Source of the DNA: Monoplex corrugatus
Lineage: Eukaryota > Mollusca > Gastropoda > Littorinimorpha > Ranellidae
Assembly (NCBI GenBank): GCA_030674185.1
Contig: CM060314.1
Location: 26,965,891 to 27,029,890 of the forward strand
Direction: 5' to 3'
DNA length: 64,000 nucleotides
How positions within the stretch are numbered: the first letter of the stretch is position 1; each line of letters begins with the position of its first letter. Under the pieces are notes generated by a model that was not told where the DNA came from, searched no databases, and saw nothing but the letters and a program-made list of their open reading frames with translations. Positions 21,672 through 32,979 of the stretch are shown here, one piece after another. The translations under genes and the position numbers were made by a program.

Positions 21672-21955
21672 GCCGGCGGGCCCGCGTGCCGCACGTCTGG
21701 GGGCCAGACCTCCTCCGAGTCCCTCGAGATTTAGCCCGAGTCCGTGAGGTGCTCAGTTACCGCATGTCGCCACGAGGAGGCATAACATAGGGATTGTTGA
21801 TGGAGAGGCTATGTACTGACAGGAAGAGACTTACGCATTCTGCTCTTCTTTTCGCATAGCTGCAAGCAGCAGTGCTAGCCAGCGGTGCAGCTGAAAGTGA
21901 CAGGTGACAAGCAAGCAGTCACTAGCCGGCACACTAGACGCATCACATCTGCCAC
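21672..21955 (-). other. GC-rich 5' leader of RTE-like copy 2
   Basis: No open frame is shown to be used here. The segment 21660-21785 is notably GC-rich (GGCGGGCCCGCGTGCCGCAC), unlike the AT-rich surroundings, and on the minus strand includes CCTCCTCGTGGCGACATGCG. It likely holds the element's internal promoter and may be structured. That role is inferred from LINE biology. Confidence 0.5.
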
Positions 21956-22093
21956 TGACACACACACACATACACACATATATATATGTGTATATGTATA
22001 TATATATAATTTACATGTATGTATATATATATAATTTACATGTACACACACACACACCACACACACATACATATATATATATATACATATATA

Positions 22094-22165
<72 letters not shown>
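21956..22165. repeat. (CA)n, (TA)n and (GT)n compound microsatellite
   Basis: CA, then TATA with two TAATTTACATGTA spacers, CA, TA, and a GT run at 22101-22165. The 22016-22046 spacer is duplicated. Confidence 0.95.
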
Positions 22166-22171
<6 letters not shown>

Positions 22172-22314
22172 CAGATTTTGCAGAGTAAGTAGTTTGACGG
22201 TAATAGCATTTGCTTCTTAATTAAGCTTGCAGAACAGACAGGTCTATGCTTGCAATTCCAACTTGCTTTCACTGCTATTCATGTCAGACGAATAGAAGAA
22301 AAGAAGCAAGACAT

Positions 22315-23312
22315 TGGCCATTGTCAGAGAAGCGTGAGACAACAGGCCAGACATTGCCCATTATCAGGGAAACGTGAGACAACAGGCCAAACACTGGCCC
22401 ATAACCAGGGAAACGTGAGACAACAGGCCATACATTGGCCATTGTCAGAGAAACGTGAGACAACAGGCCAAACACTGGCCCATAACCAGGGAAACGTGAG
22501 ACAACAGGCCATACATTGGCCATTGTCAGAGAAACGTGAGACAACAGGCCACACATTGGCCCATAACAAGGGAAACGTGAGACAACAGGCCAGACACTGG
22601 CCCATAACCATGGAAACGTGAGACAACAGGCCACACATTGGCCATTATCAGGGAAACGTGAGACAACAGACCAGACATTGGCCCATAACCAGTGAAACGT
22701 GAGACAACAGGCCAGACATTGACCATTATCAGGGAAACGTGAAACAATAGGCCAGACATTGGCCATAATCAGGGAAACGTGAGACACCAGACAGACACTG
22801 ACCATTATCAGGGAAACGTGAGAAACCAGACAGACAATGACCATTATCAGGGAAACGTGAGACACCAGACAGACATTGGCCATAATCAGGGAAACGTGAG
22901 ACACCAGACAGACATTGGCCATAATCAGGGAAACGTGAGACAACAGACCAGACATTGTCCATAATCAGGGAAACGTGAGACAACAGACCAGACATTGGCC
23001 ATAATCAGGGAAACGTGAGACAACAGACCAGACATTGGCCATAATCAGGGAAACGTGAGACAACAGACCAGACATTGGCCATAATCAGGGAAACGTGAGA
23101 CAACAGACAGACATTGGCCATAATCAGGGAAACGTGAGACAACAGACCAGACATTGTCCATAATCAGGGAAACGTGAGACAACAGACCAGACATTGGCCA
23201 TAATCAGGGAAACGTGAGACACCAGACAGACATTGGCCATTATCAGGGAAACGTGAGACAACAGGCCAGAGATTGGCCATAATCAGGGAAACATGACACA
23301 ATAGGCCAGAGT
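22315..23312. repeat. 40/41-bp minisatellite, left array
   Basis: About 25 units of AGACATTGGCCATAATCAGG followed by GAAACGTGAGACAACAGGCC. Units are 40 bases (GGCCATAA) or 41 (GGCCCATAA). Between 22387 and 22548 two types alternate as an 81-base dimer, AAACACTGGCCC...CCAGGG with ATACATTGGCC...TCAGAG. From about 22780 a CCAGACAGACA subtype dominates. A CRISPR is excluded because units are contiguous without unique spacers. Confidence 0.97.
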
Positions 23313-23545
23313 TTAATAATAATAATAATATATTTTATTTATATAGCGCAAAATCTTGATAAAATCAAATCTAAGCGCTGAGCGTATACATGCATACATA
23401 CCTACATACATATGAGCGTATACATGCATACATACATGCTTACATACTTACATACATAAATCTAAGCTGAGCGTATACATGCATACATACATACATACAT
23501 AAATCTAAGCGTATACATACATACATACATACATACGTACGCACA
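23313..23545 (-). mobile_element. L2-like LINE 3' tail with CATA-rich expansion
   Basis: (AAT)n then TTTATATAGCGCAAAATCTTG and AATCTAAGCGCTGAGCG form the minus-strand 3' terminus of the L2-like family. It is followed by ACATGCATACATAC repeats containing two more partial copies of AATCTAAGC...GCGTATACATGC, so the tail was tandemly duplicated. Confidence 0.8.
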
Positions 23546-23646
23546 TGCATACATAATAATTACAATATTTATATAGCGCAAATCTCGACAAAATCAAATC
23601 CAAGCGCCGAAAAGACACACACGCACACACCACGCACACACACGCA

Positions 23647-23677
<31 letters not shown>

Positions 23678-24590
23678 CACCACACAAACATGCATGGCCA
23701 CCCCAAATGGGGAGAAAAGAATAAAAGCAATAAAAGCAAGAATAAAACCAATGGAAAACCACAGAGAGCACATCATATACAATTATATATTAAAACAAAG
23801 TGATTCCCCTCCGAGCGGAGACAGGCTGCAGAGGGGGGTTGAGTGAGGTTAGGATTTTATGCAGAGGAGAAAAGGTGAGTTTTGAGAGCGGACTTGAAGG
23901 AGACAAAAGTAGGTTGCTGACGGACTGAGAGAGGAAGTTTGTTCCAGGAGAGTGGACCAGAAACAGAGAAGGCTCGTGGACCATAGGTATTGAGCTTAGT
24001 GCGTGGAAAGCGAAAAGTCAGAGGATCGGAGGCAGAGCTGAGGTACGTGAGGGAACATAGATCTCAAGTAGGCTTGACAGGTAATCGGGGGCTGCGTTAT
24101 TGAGGCTTTTGTAGCACATGGTGTCTAGTTTGTACTGTATGCGCTTTGATACAGGGAGCCAGTGAAGTTGTGCCAGGAGAGGAGATATGTGGTCAGCTTT
24201 TTTCTTTTTGAGTACAAGGCGTACAGCATTGTTTTGAATGCGCTGTAGGATGTGAATGGTGGAGGCAGGAAGACCAGACAGGAGTGAATTGCAATAGTCA
24301 ATGCGAGACATTATGAAGGAGAGAACGAGTTTTGCAGTTGTTTCGACAGAGAGATACTTCCTGATCAGGCTTATACGATGGAGATGATAGTAGCAAGATC
24401 TGGCAGTTTGAGAAACAAAGTTGTTCATGGAGAGGGTAGAGTCAATGCAGACACCAAGGTTTTTAGCTGAATCAGAAATTGGGACTGATGTGTTACATAA
24501 TGGGAGAGAAAGAGGAGGCAGCTGGGAAAGTTTCTGACGGGTGCCAATGAGGATAGCTTCTGTCTTGTCGTCATTAAGCTGAAGTCTATT
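23546..24590 (-). mobile_element. L2-like LINE, 5'-truncated copy inside the minisatellite
   Basis: The minus-strand 3' end (ACAATATTTATATAGCGCAA at 23560) is followed by a CA-rich 3' UTR, then coding sequence to about 24590, where it joins the minisatellite directly. It is nearly identical to 45780-46505 over the shared region; in about 500 aligned bases I count only a handful of substitutions. Confidence 0.9.
23865..24590 (-). pseudogene. C-terminal third of an L2/CR1-like reverse transcriptase protein
   Basis: From 24590 the frame starts in the palm/thumb junction with LQLNDDKTEAILIGT, then KNLGVCID, SRIDYCNSLLSGLP, LHWLPVSKRIQYK and YLSSLLEIYVPSRTSA. These blocks in this order are typical of the L2/CR1 group. 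The frame hits a stop at 24018. One frameshift there restores the usual C-terminus, which reads GPRAFSVSGPLSWNKLP and ends KTHLFSSA in the shifted frame (about 24010-23865). Upstream the frame runs into the minisatellite without a stop, which creates a meaningless fusion frame. Confidence 0.85.
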
Positions 24591-25790
24591 GGCCCATAAT
24601 AAGGGAAACGTGAGACAACAGGCCAAACATTGGCCCATAACCAGAGAAACGTGAGACAACAGGCCAGACATTGGCCCATAACCAGAGAAACATGACACAA
24701 TAGGCAAGAGTTTGGCCCATAATAAGGGAAACGTGAGACAACAGGCCAGACATTGGCCCATAACCAGAGAAACGTGAGACAACAGGCCAACATTGGCCCA
24801 TAACCAGTGAAACGTAAGACAACAGGCCAGACATTGGCCCATAACCAGTGAAACGTAAGACAAACCAGAATGCCAAACATGAGGACCACCAGACATTGCC
24901 ATAACCAGGTGAAACGTTGATAAGTGAAACTAAAAAACAGGCCAGACATTGGCCCATAACCATGAAACGAAAACACGCATGAGGACAAACAAGGCCAGAC
25001 ATTGGCCCATAACCAGTGAAACGTAAACAACAGGCCAGACATTGGCCCATAACCAGTGAAACGTAAGACAACAGGCCAGACATTGGCCCATAACCAGTGA
25101 AACGTAAGACAACAGGCCAGACATTGGCCCATAACCAGTGAAACGTAAGACAACAGGCCAGACATTGGCCCATAACCAGTGAAACGTAAGACAACAGGCC
25201 AGACATTGGCCCATAACCAGTGAAACGTAAGACAACAGGCCAGAGATTGGCCCATAACCAGTGAAACGTGAGACAACAGGCCAGACATTGGCCATAACCA
25301 GTGAAACGTAAGACAACAGGCCAGACATTGGCCCATAACCAATGAAACGTGAGACAACAGGCCAGACATTGGCCCATAACCAGTGAAACGTGAGACAATA
25401 GGCCAGACATTGGACTAAAACCAGAATTGAAACATGAAGAACAACAGGCCAGACATTGGCCCCATATAAAACCAGGGAAAGTGAGACAACAGGCTAGACA
25501 CTGGCCCATAATCAGGGAAATGTGAGACGCTATATGTAGGCCATTGACTCATAAATCAGGGAAATGTGAGATTATAGCCGGACATTGGCTCACAATCAGG
25601 GAAACGTGAACAACAGGCCAGGCATTGGCCCATAATCAGGGAAATGTGAGACAATAGGCCAGACAGTGGCCCAGGTTCAGGTAACTATAAGCCAGCAGGC
25701 CAGACAAGGTCAAGGACCACGGAAACAAGACAACAGGTCAGACGTGGGCCCAGGATCAGGGACACACGAGACACAAAGCCAGACATTTTC
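24591..25790. repeat. 40/41-bp minisatellite, right array
   Basis: About 28 units, mostly the 41-base type GGCCCATAACCAGTGAAACG. The first part (24591-24712, then 24713 on) shows a trimer of about 122 bases, including a rare AAACATGACACAATAGG variant. From about 25420 units degenerate, and by 25680-25790 only fragments remain. Open frames of about 300 residues on the minus strand arise because three 41-base units make 123 bases, with few stops. Confidence 0.97.
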
Positions 25791-25825
25791 ACATTCATTT
25801 GTCTCTTATTTTTGGCACAAAGGAT

Positions 25826-26110
25826 TTTATCATGTGAAGTTCGGGCTGCTCTCCCCGTTGGGAGTGCTTCGCCGTGGTACAGCGCCACCCGTTAAAATTT
25901 GGACCAAGTCTTTAGAAATGCAAGAAGGCTTTCAAGAGGAAGGACCTGGGAAATGAACCTATCTTTCCAATGTTTTATACCAAGGCAGCCGGGCCAATGC
26001 CCTGTTTTTCACGATTTTCAGCAGCTGTGGGATCTTTTATCGTGCGAAAGCCAGAAGGCAGACGCATCCAACTCATTTTTCATCCCCTCCCAAAGGACAT
26101 GGAACCAGAA
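25826..26110 (+). repeat. Dispersed SINE-like family B, copy 2
   Basis: ATCATGTGAAGTTCGGGCTG, a GTGCTTCGCCGTGGTACAGC block, and GCTGTGGGATCTTTTATCGTG match 3240-3484 in order. It follows the decayed end of the minisatellite. Confidence 0.65.
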
Positions 26111-26148
26111 TCAGGAAAACGTGAAGCAACAAGTTTTGTGTGTGTGTG

Positions 26149-26170
26149 TGGGGGGGGGGGGGGGGGGGGT
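26149..26170. repeat. Poly-G run
   Basis: About 20 consecutive G preceded by GT repeats. Confidence 0.95.
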
Positions 26171-26369
26171 GGGGTGAGGTGGGTTGACTTTATAATTCTT
26201 TTTTTCGGGAGGGATTCAATGCACTCGGACAATTCCATATGCGCTCAATAAAAATCTGCCAGAATTATCTGGCAATCTCCTTAGGTCAGTGCAAAAACTG
26301 TGGGCTGGCAAGATTTGAAATGTAGAAGGGAGGAGGGGGTAAGGGTCGGAGAATGGGATCTAAGGAGAC

Positions 26370-26445
26370 AGCCAGCCATTGGTTAAATTGTTATGGTGAC
26401 AACGCAGAGGTCGTGGGTTCGATCCTCCTTTGGGTCAAATTTGAG
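26370..26445 (+). repeat. tRNA-like SINE head
   Basis: A consensus-like B box GGTTCGATCC lies at 26416-26425 inside GGTCGTGGGTTCGATCCTC, the same 19 bases as in the minus-strand SINE at 28205-28288. The A box region (26381-26396) is degenerate. Confidence 0.6.
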
Positions 26446-26929
26446 ATGACAGGCCAGCATTATACAAATGTGAAACGATGGACCAGAGATTGTGAGGACA
26501 AAGTCAGGGTGGACCAAATAGGTACCTTCCTTCACTGGCTGCATTACCACACAGCAATAGATTGCATAAACTCATAGAGTCGGTGGTGGATGTATTGAGA
26601 GGCAGAGGGACTAAGACTGTGGATGCCGTGTTTGTGTTGTTATTTTGTTACTTGTCTCAGCTTGTCTCTGTGTTTGCCTTGTGCTGTTCTTGTTTATGTG
26701 GGATTTAAAGGTTCTGTTACAGCCACTGAATGTATTCAACTGGATTATCGTTGTGGTCTGGTGGTATGCTTCTTGACACTGAAACGATTGTTTGCGGGCG
26801 CACGTGCGCACACACGCACACGCGAAAAAACTTTTCTATGTAAGCAAACCAAAGAAAGTTGGTAACAGTACTGTGGACAGTAGTCTGGTCTTCTTTAAGA
26901 TTAACATTCGTTATTCCTTTTGTGGAGGA
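26446..26929. other. Unassigned sequence
   Basis: No supported gene. A short CG/CA-rich patch is at 26795-26825. Confidence 0.4.
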
Positions 26930-27205
<276 letters not shown>

Positions 27206-27499
27206 GAGAGAGAAAGTGTACATATAAACGTGTGTGTGTGAATGTACGTGTGTGTGCATGTGTGTGCGCGTGTGTAAATAAGAAAGGCCAAAAAAATCAC
27301 AGCAAACTGCTGCATGACCCAGTTACTTGTAGGATCATCAATATAAACGAAAAGTAACCGGCCATAGGAGTCACTAAGGAGAAAAGAATGCAGACACAGG
27401 AGAATAATGACATAACCCAGAATATCCCAAACCCCCAGTTCCATCCAGGGATGGAAAGATACGGGCGGAGATAAAACAACGTGAACCATATGCTCCAGC

Positions 27500-27670
27500 A
27501 TCCGTCTGTTTGGTCAGCAGCTCATCTGCAGACAGGAAGGCAGAAGGACAAATTGAATTCTACCGCACTTCTGTAAACGAGGAATACAAATCAAGCAGGT
27601 CAGCCACGTAGTCAAATACGTGCTGCATCAGCTACGATGTGAAATTGTCTTATAACTGTGTTGCCCTTTT
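27500..27670 (+). repeat. Dispersed family F, copy 2
   Basis: CATCTGCAGACAGGAAGGCAG, GGACAAATTGAATTCTACCG and TGTAAACGAGGAATACAAATC match copies at 29040 and 30280 and the reverse complement of 15440-15570. Confidence 0.75.
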
Positions 27671-27839
27671 CTTCCCAGTTGTAGTTCTTTGGCGTTCGTA
27701 GTTGTCAGTATTAGTGTTTGATGTGTGATGGTCAGCATGTGTTTTCTTCTTTTTCTGCTTGTGTGTGTACTCTCTTCTCTCTCTCGCTCTCTCTTCAGGA
27801 TTATCGCTCTTCGGTAGTTTTATTCTTTTTCTGTCCCCC

Positions 27840-28150
27840 TTTCGAAGCCATTTTAATGGCCATACAAGCTGGGATAATTTTTCACAACGTTAAGATGGCG
27901 ATGACGATGGGGATGATAGTCATGATGCTATGGAGTTCTGGACTGAGCTTGTGTGACAGGACTGTACTTCACACTTAGCTTCTTAATATACCATGACATC
28001 AGCCATACTCGACAGATACAGACACCTACTATGTTGGTCAGGACATTTGAGCAACACCCTAAAGGATGCATCCATCAAGTGGGTGAAACTCGACTGTGTG
28101 TCCGGTCTTTCTAATGAGCTCGTGGCACACTCAATTCTCAACTCTAAATG
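27840..28150 (+). repeat. Dispersed family G, copy 2
   Basis: TTTTTCACAACGTTAAGATGG, ATGGAGTTCTGGACTGAG, CGACAGATACAGACACCTAC and TTCTAATGAGCTCGTGGCAC align with 15765-16145. Confidence 0.75.
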
Positions 28151-28161
28151 AACTGGTTGGG

Positions 28162-28164
<3 letters not shown>

Positions 28165-28197
<33 letters not shown>
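28165..28197. repeat. Poly-A run
   Basis: About 30 A between family G copy 2 and the SINE head. Confidence 0.95.
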
Positions 28198-28198
<1 letters not shown>

Positions 28199-28204
28199 CT
28201 GATT

Positions 28205-28288
28205 TTTTTTCAGGACTGAGGATCGAACCCACGACCTTCCAATAAGTATTCCGTTGCGCTAACCACAGCACCACGGGGACTGGTTTTC
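28205..28288 (-). repeat. tRNA-derived SINE head with intact A and B boxes
   Basis: On the minus strand TAGCGCAACGG (plus 28251-28261) fits the pol III A box and GGTTCGATCC (plus 28220-28229) the B box, 21 bases apart. The first bases GTCCCCG have no complementary partner at the other end, so it is a SINE promoter and not a functional tRNA. Confidence 0.75.
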
Positions 28289-28384
28289 GCTCTCTCTTTC
28301 TCTTCATCTCCTTGTCTTTGTCTGTATCCTTGACTCTCTGTCACCTACTTCCACGTCTCAGTGACAAAGACACTTGCACACCTG

Positions 28385-28735
28385 CATGTATGTATGTATG
28401 CATGTATGTATGTATGTATGTATGTATGTATGTATGTATGTATGTATGTATGTATGTATGTATGTATGTATGTATGTAGTATGCATTTATGTATTCATGT
28501 ATGTATGTATGTATGCACGCATGCATCTGCATACATGTATGTATGAATGCACATGTATGTATGAATGCATCTGCATGTATGTATGTATGTATGTATTATG
28601 CATGCATGTATGAATGTATATATAAATGTATGTATGTATATAAGTATGGATGCATCTGCATATATGTATGTATGCATGCATCTGCATGTATTATGTATGT
28701 ATGTATGTATGTATGAATGCAAGTGTGTACACACA
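28385..28735. repeat. (ATGT)n microsatellite
   Basis: GTAT tetranucleotides to 28478, then interrupted with GCATGCATCTGC spacers that recur several times up to 28735. Confidence 0.97.
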
Positions 28736-29039
28736 CACAGTCTCTCTTTATGTTTCTCCTTCTCTCTCTCACACACGCAAACACACTGTCACACTGACGA
28801 CACTTGCACACTCTCATGTACGTATGTATGTACGCACGTATAAATGTACATACGTCAATGGATACGTACACACAGCTTGGGGGGAAGTAAAAAAATGTTT
28901 AATTAACTGATCTTAAAATCTTATCACCACATGTATAATGCAGTCAAAATATGAAATATGCCGAATACGCATTGTTCGAGATAGGAGGAAGAGACCCAGC
29001 GACACCATTGGGTCCAGACAACAAACCAAAAAGGCAAAG

Positions 29040-29215
29040 TTGTTCTCAGGCATTCACTGTCCTGCAGACATCTCATCTGCAGACAGGAGGCGGACTGAGG
29101 ACAAATTGAATTCTCTTCCCCTTCAGGCAGATCTAAACGAGGAATGCCAATGAAGTAGGTCGTCTGCATAGCGAAATGTTGTCATGGCTAAATTGTCAGA
29201 TTGTCATATAATTTT
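29040..29215 (+). repeat. Dispersed family F, copy 3
   Basis: CATCTGCAGACAGGAGGCGG, GACAAATTGAATTCTCTTCC, AACGAGGAATGCCAATGAAG and AAATGTTGTCATGGC are shared with copies 2 and 4. Confidence 0.75.
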
Positions 29216-29780
29216 TTCCCTTTTTCATTTAGGGCTTTCTTGGCTGTGTTTGTTCATATTTCATTTGATTTATATACTGTATATAATATGTAGGTCGCTG
29301 TGACACGTGCACTCTCTGTCTGTCGTCCCTCTTCCTGCCCCCCCCCCCCTCTCTCTCTCTTACGTGCGTTACGACAGAAAGATGACGTACACCATGGTGT
29401 TAACGTTATGTTATCTTTGTGTAAACATCTGATGTATGATGCATCTGTTCACGATTATTCTCGATTCTATCTTGGATACGTGAGTACATAATCCTTTTGT
29501 TACGACATTTGAAGTACAGTCAATTGAGGTTAGTCAATGCACAGGTTATGACATACACACAGTCCCGCGGTGCGACTTTAGTTACGGCCTAAGATCGGTT
29601 CGCAAACCGCTTTGTTTTTTTCCGCTCCATATTGGCTCCCACACCCTCCTCTTCGACACACATACGCAAAAAATTGATTTATCAATGTATGATTTGAACA
29701 CAGAGGCTAGACGGCTGGCCGGTGGTATTTTAGAGAAAAAGCTTCCAATTTCGGTTTGCTCAGGAAGACGTCAATGCTTA
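29216..29780. other. Unassigned sequence
   Basis: No gene is recognised. A run of about 12 C lies at 29339-29349. Confidence 0.4.
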
Positions 29781-30100
29781 CAAGGGACTCTGTGTATACT
29801 TTATCACTTACGGTCTGTGGGGTTCAGTGTACACTTCATCATTTATGCTCTATGGGGGCTCTATGTACACTTCATCCCCTATACTATAAGGGGCTCTGCA
29901 TATACTTCCATCGCTTACACTCTAAGAGGCGCTGTGTATATTTAATTACTTATACTTTGAGGGTCTCTGAGTACACTTCCTCATGTATACTGTGTGGGAC
30001 TCCATGTACACTTCGTTACTTATACTTTGTGTGGCTGTGTGTACACTACATCACTTATACTACGTAGGGCTCTGTGTACACTACATCACTATATAATGTG
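29781..30100 (+). repeat. 35/36-bp minisatellite, about nine units
   Basis: The unit is close to GGGCTCTGTGTACACT followed by ACATCACTTATACTATGTG. Units differ by several bases each, so the array is old. Its plus-strand frames (CTLHHLCSM type) reflect the period being divisible by three. Confidence 0.9.
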
Positions 30101-30279
30101 ATTGAGATTCAAAATTACAGACACATGTCATAAATTCATATAAAAAGGAAAACCATCAAGCCGAAAAACAAACAAACAATAAAACCAAAAACACCAAATC
30201 AATTGACACGATCAGATAAAGACATAGGAGCAGAGATGGATATAGGCAGAGATAAAATGACACAAATTACAATCATGTT

Positions 30280-30440
30280 CAGCTACCCATTTGTTAGGCA
30301 GACAGGTCATCGACAGACAGGAAGGCAGGGGACAAATTGAATTCTCTTCCACTTCAGACAGCTGTAAACGAGGAATGCAAATCATGAAGGTCATCTGCGT
30401 ACTTAAATGTTGCCTTGGCGACGTTGTGGGATCGTCTTCT
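30280..30440 (+). repeat. Dispersed family F, copy 4
   Basis: GACAGACAGGAAGGCAGGGG, ACAAATTGAATTCTCTTCC, AGCTGTAAACGAGGAATGC and AAATGTTGCCTTGGC are shared with copies 2 and 3. Confidence 0.75.
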
Positions 30441-30619
30441 GTTTGCATTTTCTCCTGCCACTGTCTGGGATCTTCACGTGTGTGTCGTGGTCTGTGTGCT
30501 CGTGTTTAATGAGTCCCTCTTTATGTTCCAGCCTGCCTGTTCCTCTCTGTCAGTGTTTGTCTTGTTCTCTGTCTGTCAGCCTGCCTGCTTCTCTCCTCCC
30601 CTTCTCTCTCTTCTCCCCA

Positions 30620-30735
30620 ATGTATGTCTGTATGTATGTATGTGTGTGTGTATGTATGTGTGTATGTTCGTACATACGTACGTATGCACGTATGTGTGTA
30701 TGCATGTATGCACGTGCATATGCATTAAAATATGT

Positions 30736-30784
<49 letters not shown>

Positions 30785-30790
30785 GTACGT
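30620..30790. repeat. (TATG)n and (TA)n microsatellite
   Basis: TATG/GT-rich to 30735, then about 45 bases of TA. Confidence 0.95.
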
Positions 30791-30799
30791 ATGCTAAGA

Positions 30800-30865
30800 A
30801 TTATAACAAAATCTGTATAGTGCCTTTCATGACACACAAAGCAGTTTACAATGTACAACATATAT
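30800..30865 (-). repeat. Possible LINE 3' terminus of another L2/CR1-like family
   Basis: TATAACAAAATCTGTATAGTG, then CCTTTCATGACACACAAAGC and AGTTTACAATG resembles the AT-rich end plus small stem (CTTTCATGA...AAAG) of L2-type tails. No coding sequence is attached. Confidence 0.45.
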
Positions 30866-31364
30866 ACGGATGCACACATGCACATGTGTATTTATGTATA
30901 TATTGCATTTATGTATCGATGTACTGCATTTACGTTGGTCTGAATGTACGAATGTTAGTATGTATTCATATAAGTGTATATATGCATGAATGTATTGATA
31001 AGTATTTGCGGGTATCCATGAGTGTATATATGTACGTATGAAAGCAAGCATACATATCCTTGTGTATGGATCGATGGCCTTCACAATAGAAATCACAGTC
31101 AGAGTGAATGTCTCTCTCTTTCTTCTGCTATCCCTCTCCCACAGTTCTTAGTCTCTGAGGTCCAGTGCTTCCTAATTTATTTCTCCTGTCTTCTTCTGAG
31201 ACTGCTGTCCCCTATTCCCAACATACAAACCGAGTTCACTTTCTTTTAAATAAGAAAATAATGAGAGAAAAAAAAAAAAAACCCAACACGTTTGGGTTTG
31301 GGAAAAATACTTTTCTCAAGTTCCACTTGTTCTCTCTCTGTGAGCGCGTGCAAGTGTACATATA

Positions 31365-31371
<7 letters not shown>

Positions 31372-31399
<28 letters not shown>

Positions 31400-31468
31400 T
31401 TGCTTGCACGCGCGCGCGTGTGTATTCGTTCATTATTTCTTTTAAAGTCTATTCACATTGTGCATTTA

Positions 31469-31516
<48 letters not shown>

Positions 31517-31635
31517 CGTGGTGTGTGTGTGTGTGTGTGTGTGCGTGTGTGTTTGTGTGTGTGTGTGTATATGAGTGTGTGCGCGCGCGCGCGCGCATGT
31601 ATGTTCGTTTCTTTGTTTGTGTGCGCGCGCAAAAT
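31372..31635. repeat. (GT)n and (GC)n microsatellites
   Basis: GT at 31372-31398, CG at 31408-31418, GT at 31471-31570 and GC at 31580-31596. Confidence 0.95.
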
Positions 31636-31844
31636 GGGCTATGTGGCAGACAAGTGTGCTAATGATGGTTCAGTGTGTGAATAAATAATAAATAGAAAAC
31701 TAAGCTTGTATGTCTGCAGGCAACGTCACTGGCTTTCTTCTTCTTGAATATACCTGACCTGAATAGCAATGGAAGCAATACGGAAATGCAGGCTTACATA
31801 GGCATGTTTGTGCAAGCAAAATTAAAACAGCAGCATCAACAACA

Positions 31845-31882
31845 TTGACAACGACAACAACAACAACAACAACAACAACAAG
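31845..31882. repeat. (CAA)n microsatellite
   Basis: About eleven CAA units. Confidence 0.95.
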
Positions 31883-32099
31883 ATTCCATTACTGTCAAGT
31901 TACGTACTTTGCAAAAGTTGTTCTTTCTCTCGCTTGTGACTTCCGTTTCCTATCCTAATCCACCCACTCATTTCCTCCATGTTTGTGCATGCGTGCGTGT
32001 GCATCTGAATCCGTCTTTGTGTACTGTACATGTCCATGAGTGTGTCTGTTGTATTGAGTGAATGAGACGGGTTGTAAATTATCATGCTAACGTAGGGCT

Positions 32100-32245
32100 T
32101 GGAAATATGAAATAAGACAAGTATGTCTCCAGGCCACGACATACGGCTTCGACGGCTTCTGTGATTGAAACGTCAATGAAAGCTCTGGGGGAAACTAGAC
32201 ATATCCCTATCCGCGCACGCACATTTACAAAATCGAGAGATCGTT
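32100..32245 (-). repeat. Dispersed repeat family C, copy 3 (minus)
   Basis: The reverse complement contains a GTTTCCCCCAGAGCTTTCATT block, GACGTTTCAATCAC and GTGGCCTGGAGACATAC, in the order of copies 1 and 2. Confidence 0.6.
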
Positions 32246-32957
32246 AAAAGACGAACTCGGCATCCTTCCCTCTTCCTTTCTCCCTCCTCTCTTACATTTT
32301 GAATTTTATTTTGACATTGACGTATCATTTTTTTGCATGATTTTGAAGTAATGACGCTACCGAAATTTTTGTTACGTGTAGACTACAACATTCTTGGACG
32401 AGAGCTGGATGTGTGTTGAACAGCGCATTCGTTGGCTTATTCTGCTACTCTCGTTAATAAAGGAATCCTTGCTGTTCTTGTCCTCTTCGTCTCTCTGATA
32501 AAGAACTTACAGGCCTATATTTCTTAATATTGTGAAGTTCTCTTTTAACCTATGTATCACTAAAATATTCTCTTTACAAAGATATCTGAACAATCCCTCC
32601 TCCTTCCCCCACTAGTCAAACAAAAGCCATGTTCTTAAAGCTACACCTCCACCCTTCCGCGGCTCCTACCTATAGGTGAGTGTACTATGGACTCATTGGT
32701 ATAACTGGGACAAAACAGCTGAGCCTCATCATTGAGGGTGTTGATCAAATTTCCTAGCACCATAGGCACTTGTATCTCTAGGACCTGATTGGCGCCAAGA
32801 TATACTATGAACGTAAACGTAAAATGTGTCCTTGTCACACAGACTCAGTCCAGAATGGAAGTCCATAGCATGATGATTAACATTCCCATGGTCATTATCA
32901 TAATGACATTAAGTAAAACTATCCTAGATTTAGTGGCCACTAACGTGGTATAGGAAA
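32246..32957. other. Unassigned sequence
   Basis: About 700 bases with no supported gene or repeat. It is the longest stretch in the first half without simple sequence. Confidence 0.4.
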
Positions 32958-32958
32958 T

Positions 32959-32979
32959 GGGGGGGGGGGGGGGGGGGGG
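32959..32979. repeat. Poly-G run
   Basis: About 20 consecutive G. Confidence 0.95.

Larger units (their letters stand above)
18567..21955 (-). mobile_element. RTE-like non-LTR retrotransposon, copy 2 (near full length)
   Basis: About 3.4 kb, the longest copy. The minus-strand 3' end is the TGA tail (18567-18577). The 5' end is placed near 21955, where unique sequence meets a CA tract; that boundary is approximate. From 5' to 3' the copy has a GC-rich leader (about 21670-21955), an endonuclease, a reverse transcriptase and a C-terminal region. Both flanks are GT/CA tracts, so I cannot define a target-site duplication. Copy 3 matches it from its 5' leader at AGCTATRGGTAAATAGCT onward. Confidence 0.85.

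Noticed and set aside
22315..23312. Regularly repeated sequence resembling a CRISPR array
   Set aside because: Units are contiguous, with no unique spacers, in a eukaryotic LINE-rich context.
24425..25509. Open frames of about 300 residues on the minus strand with LACCLTFHWLWANV-type repeats
   Set aside because: They are translations of the 41-bp minisatellite in several frames at once. Repetition every 41 residues follows from three units making 123 bases. One of them also fuses to the L2-like coding sequence by chance.
28205..28288. tRNA gene candidate
   Set aside because: A and B boxes are good, but the 5' bases GTCCCCG have no partner to form an acceptor stem.
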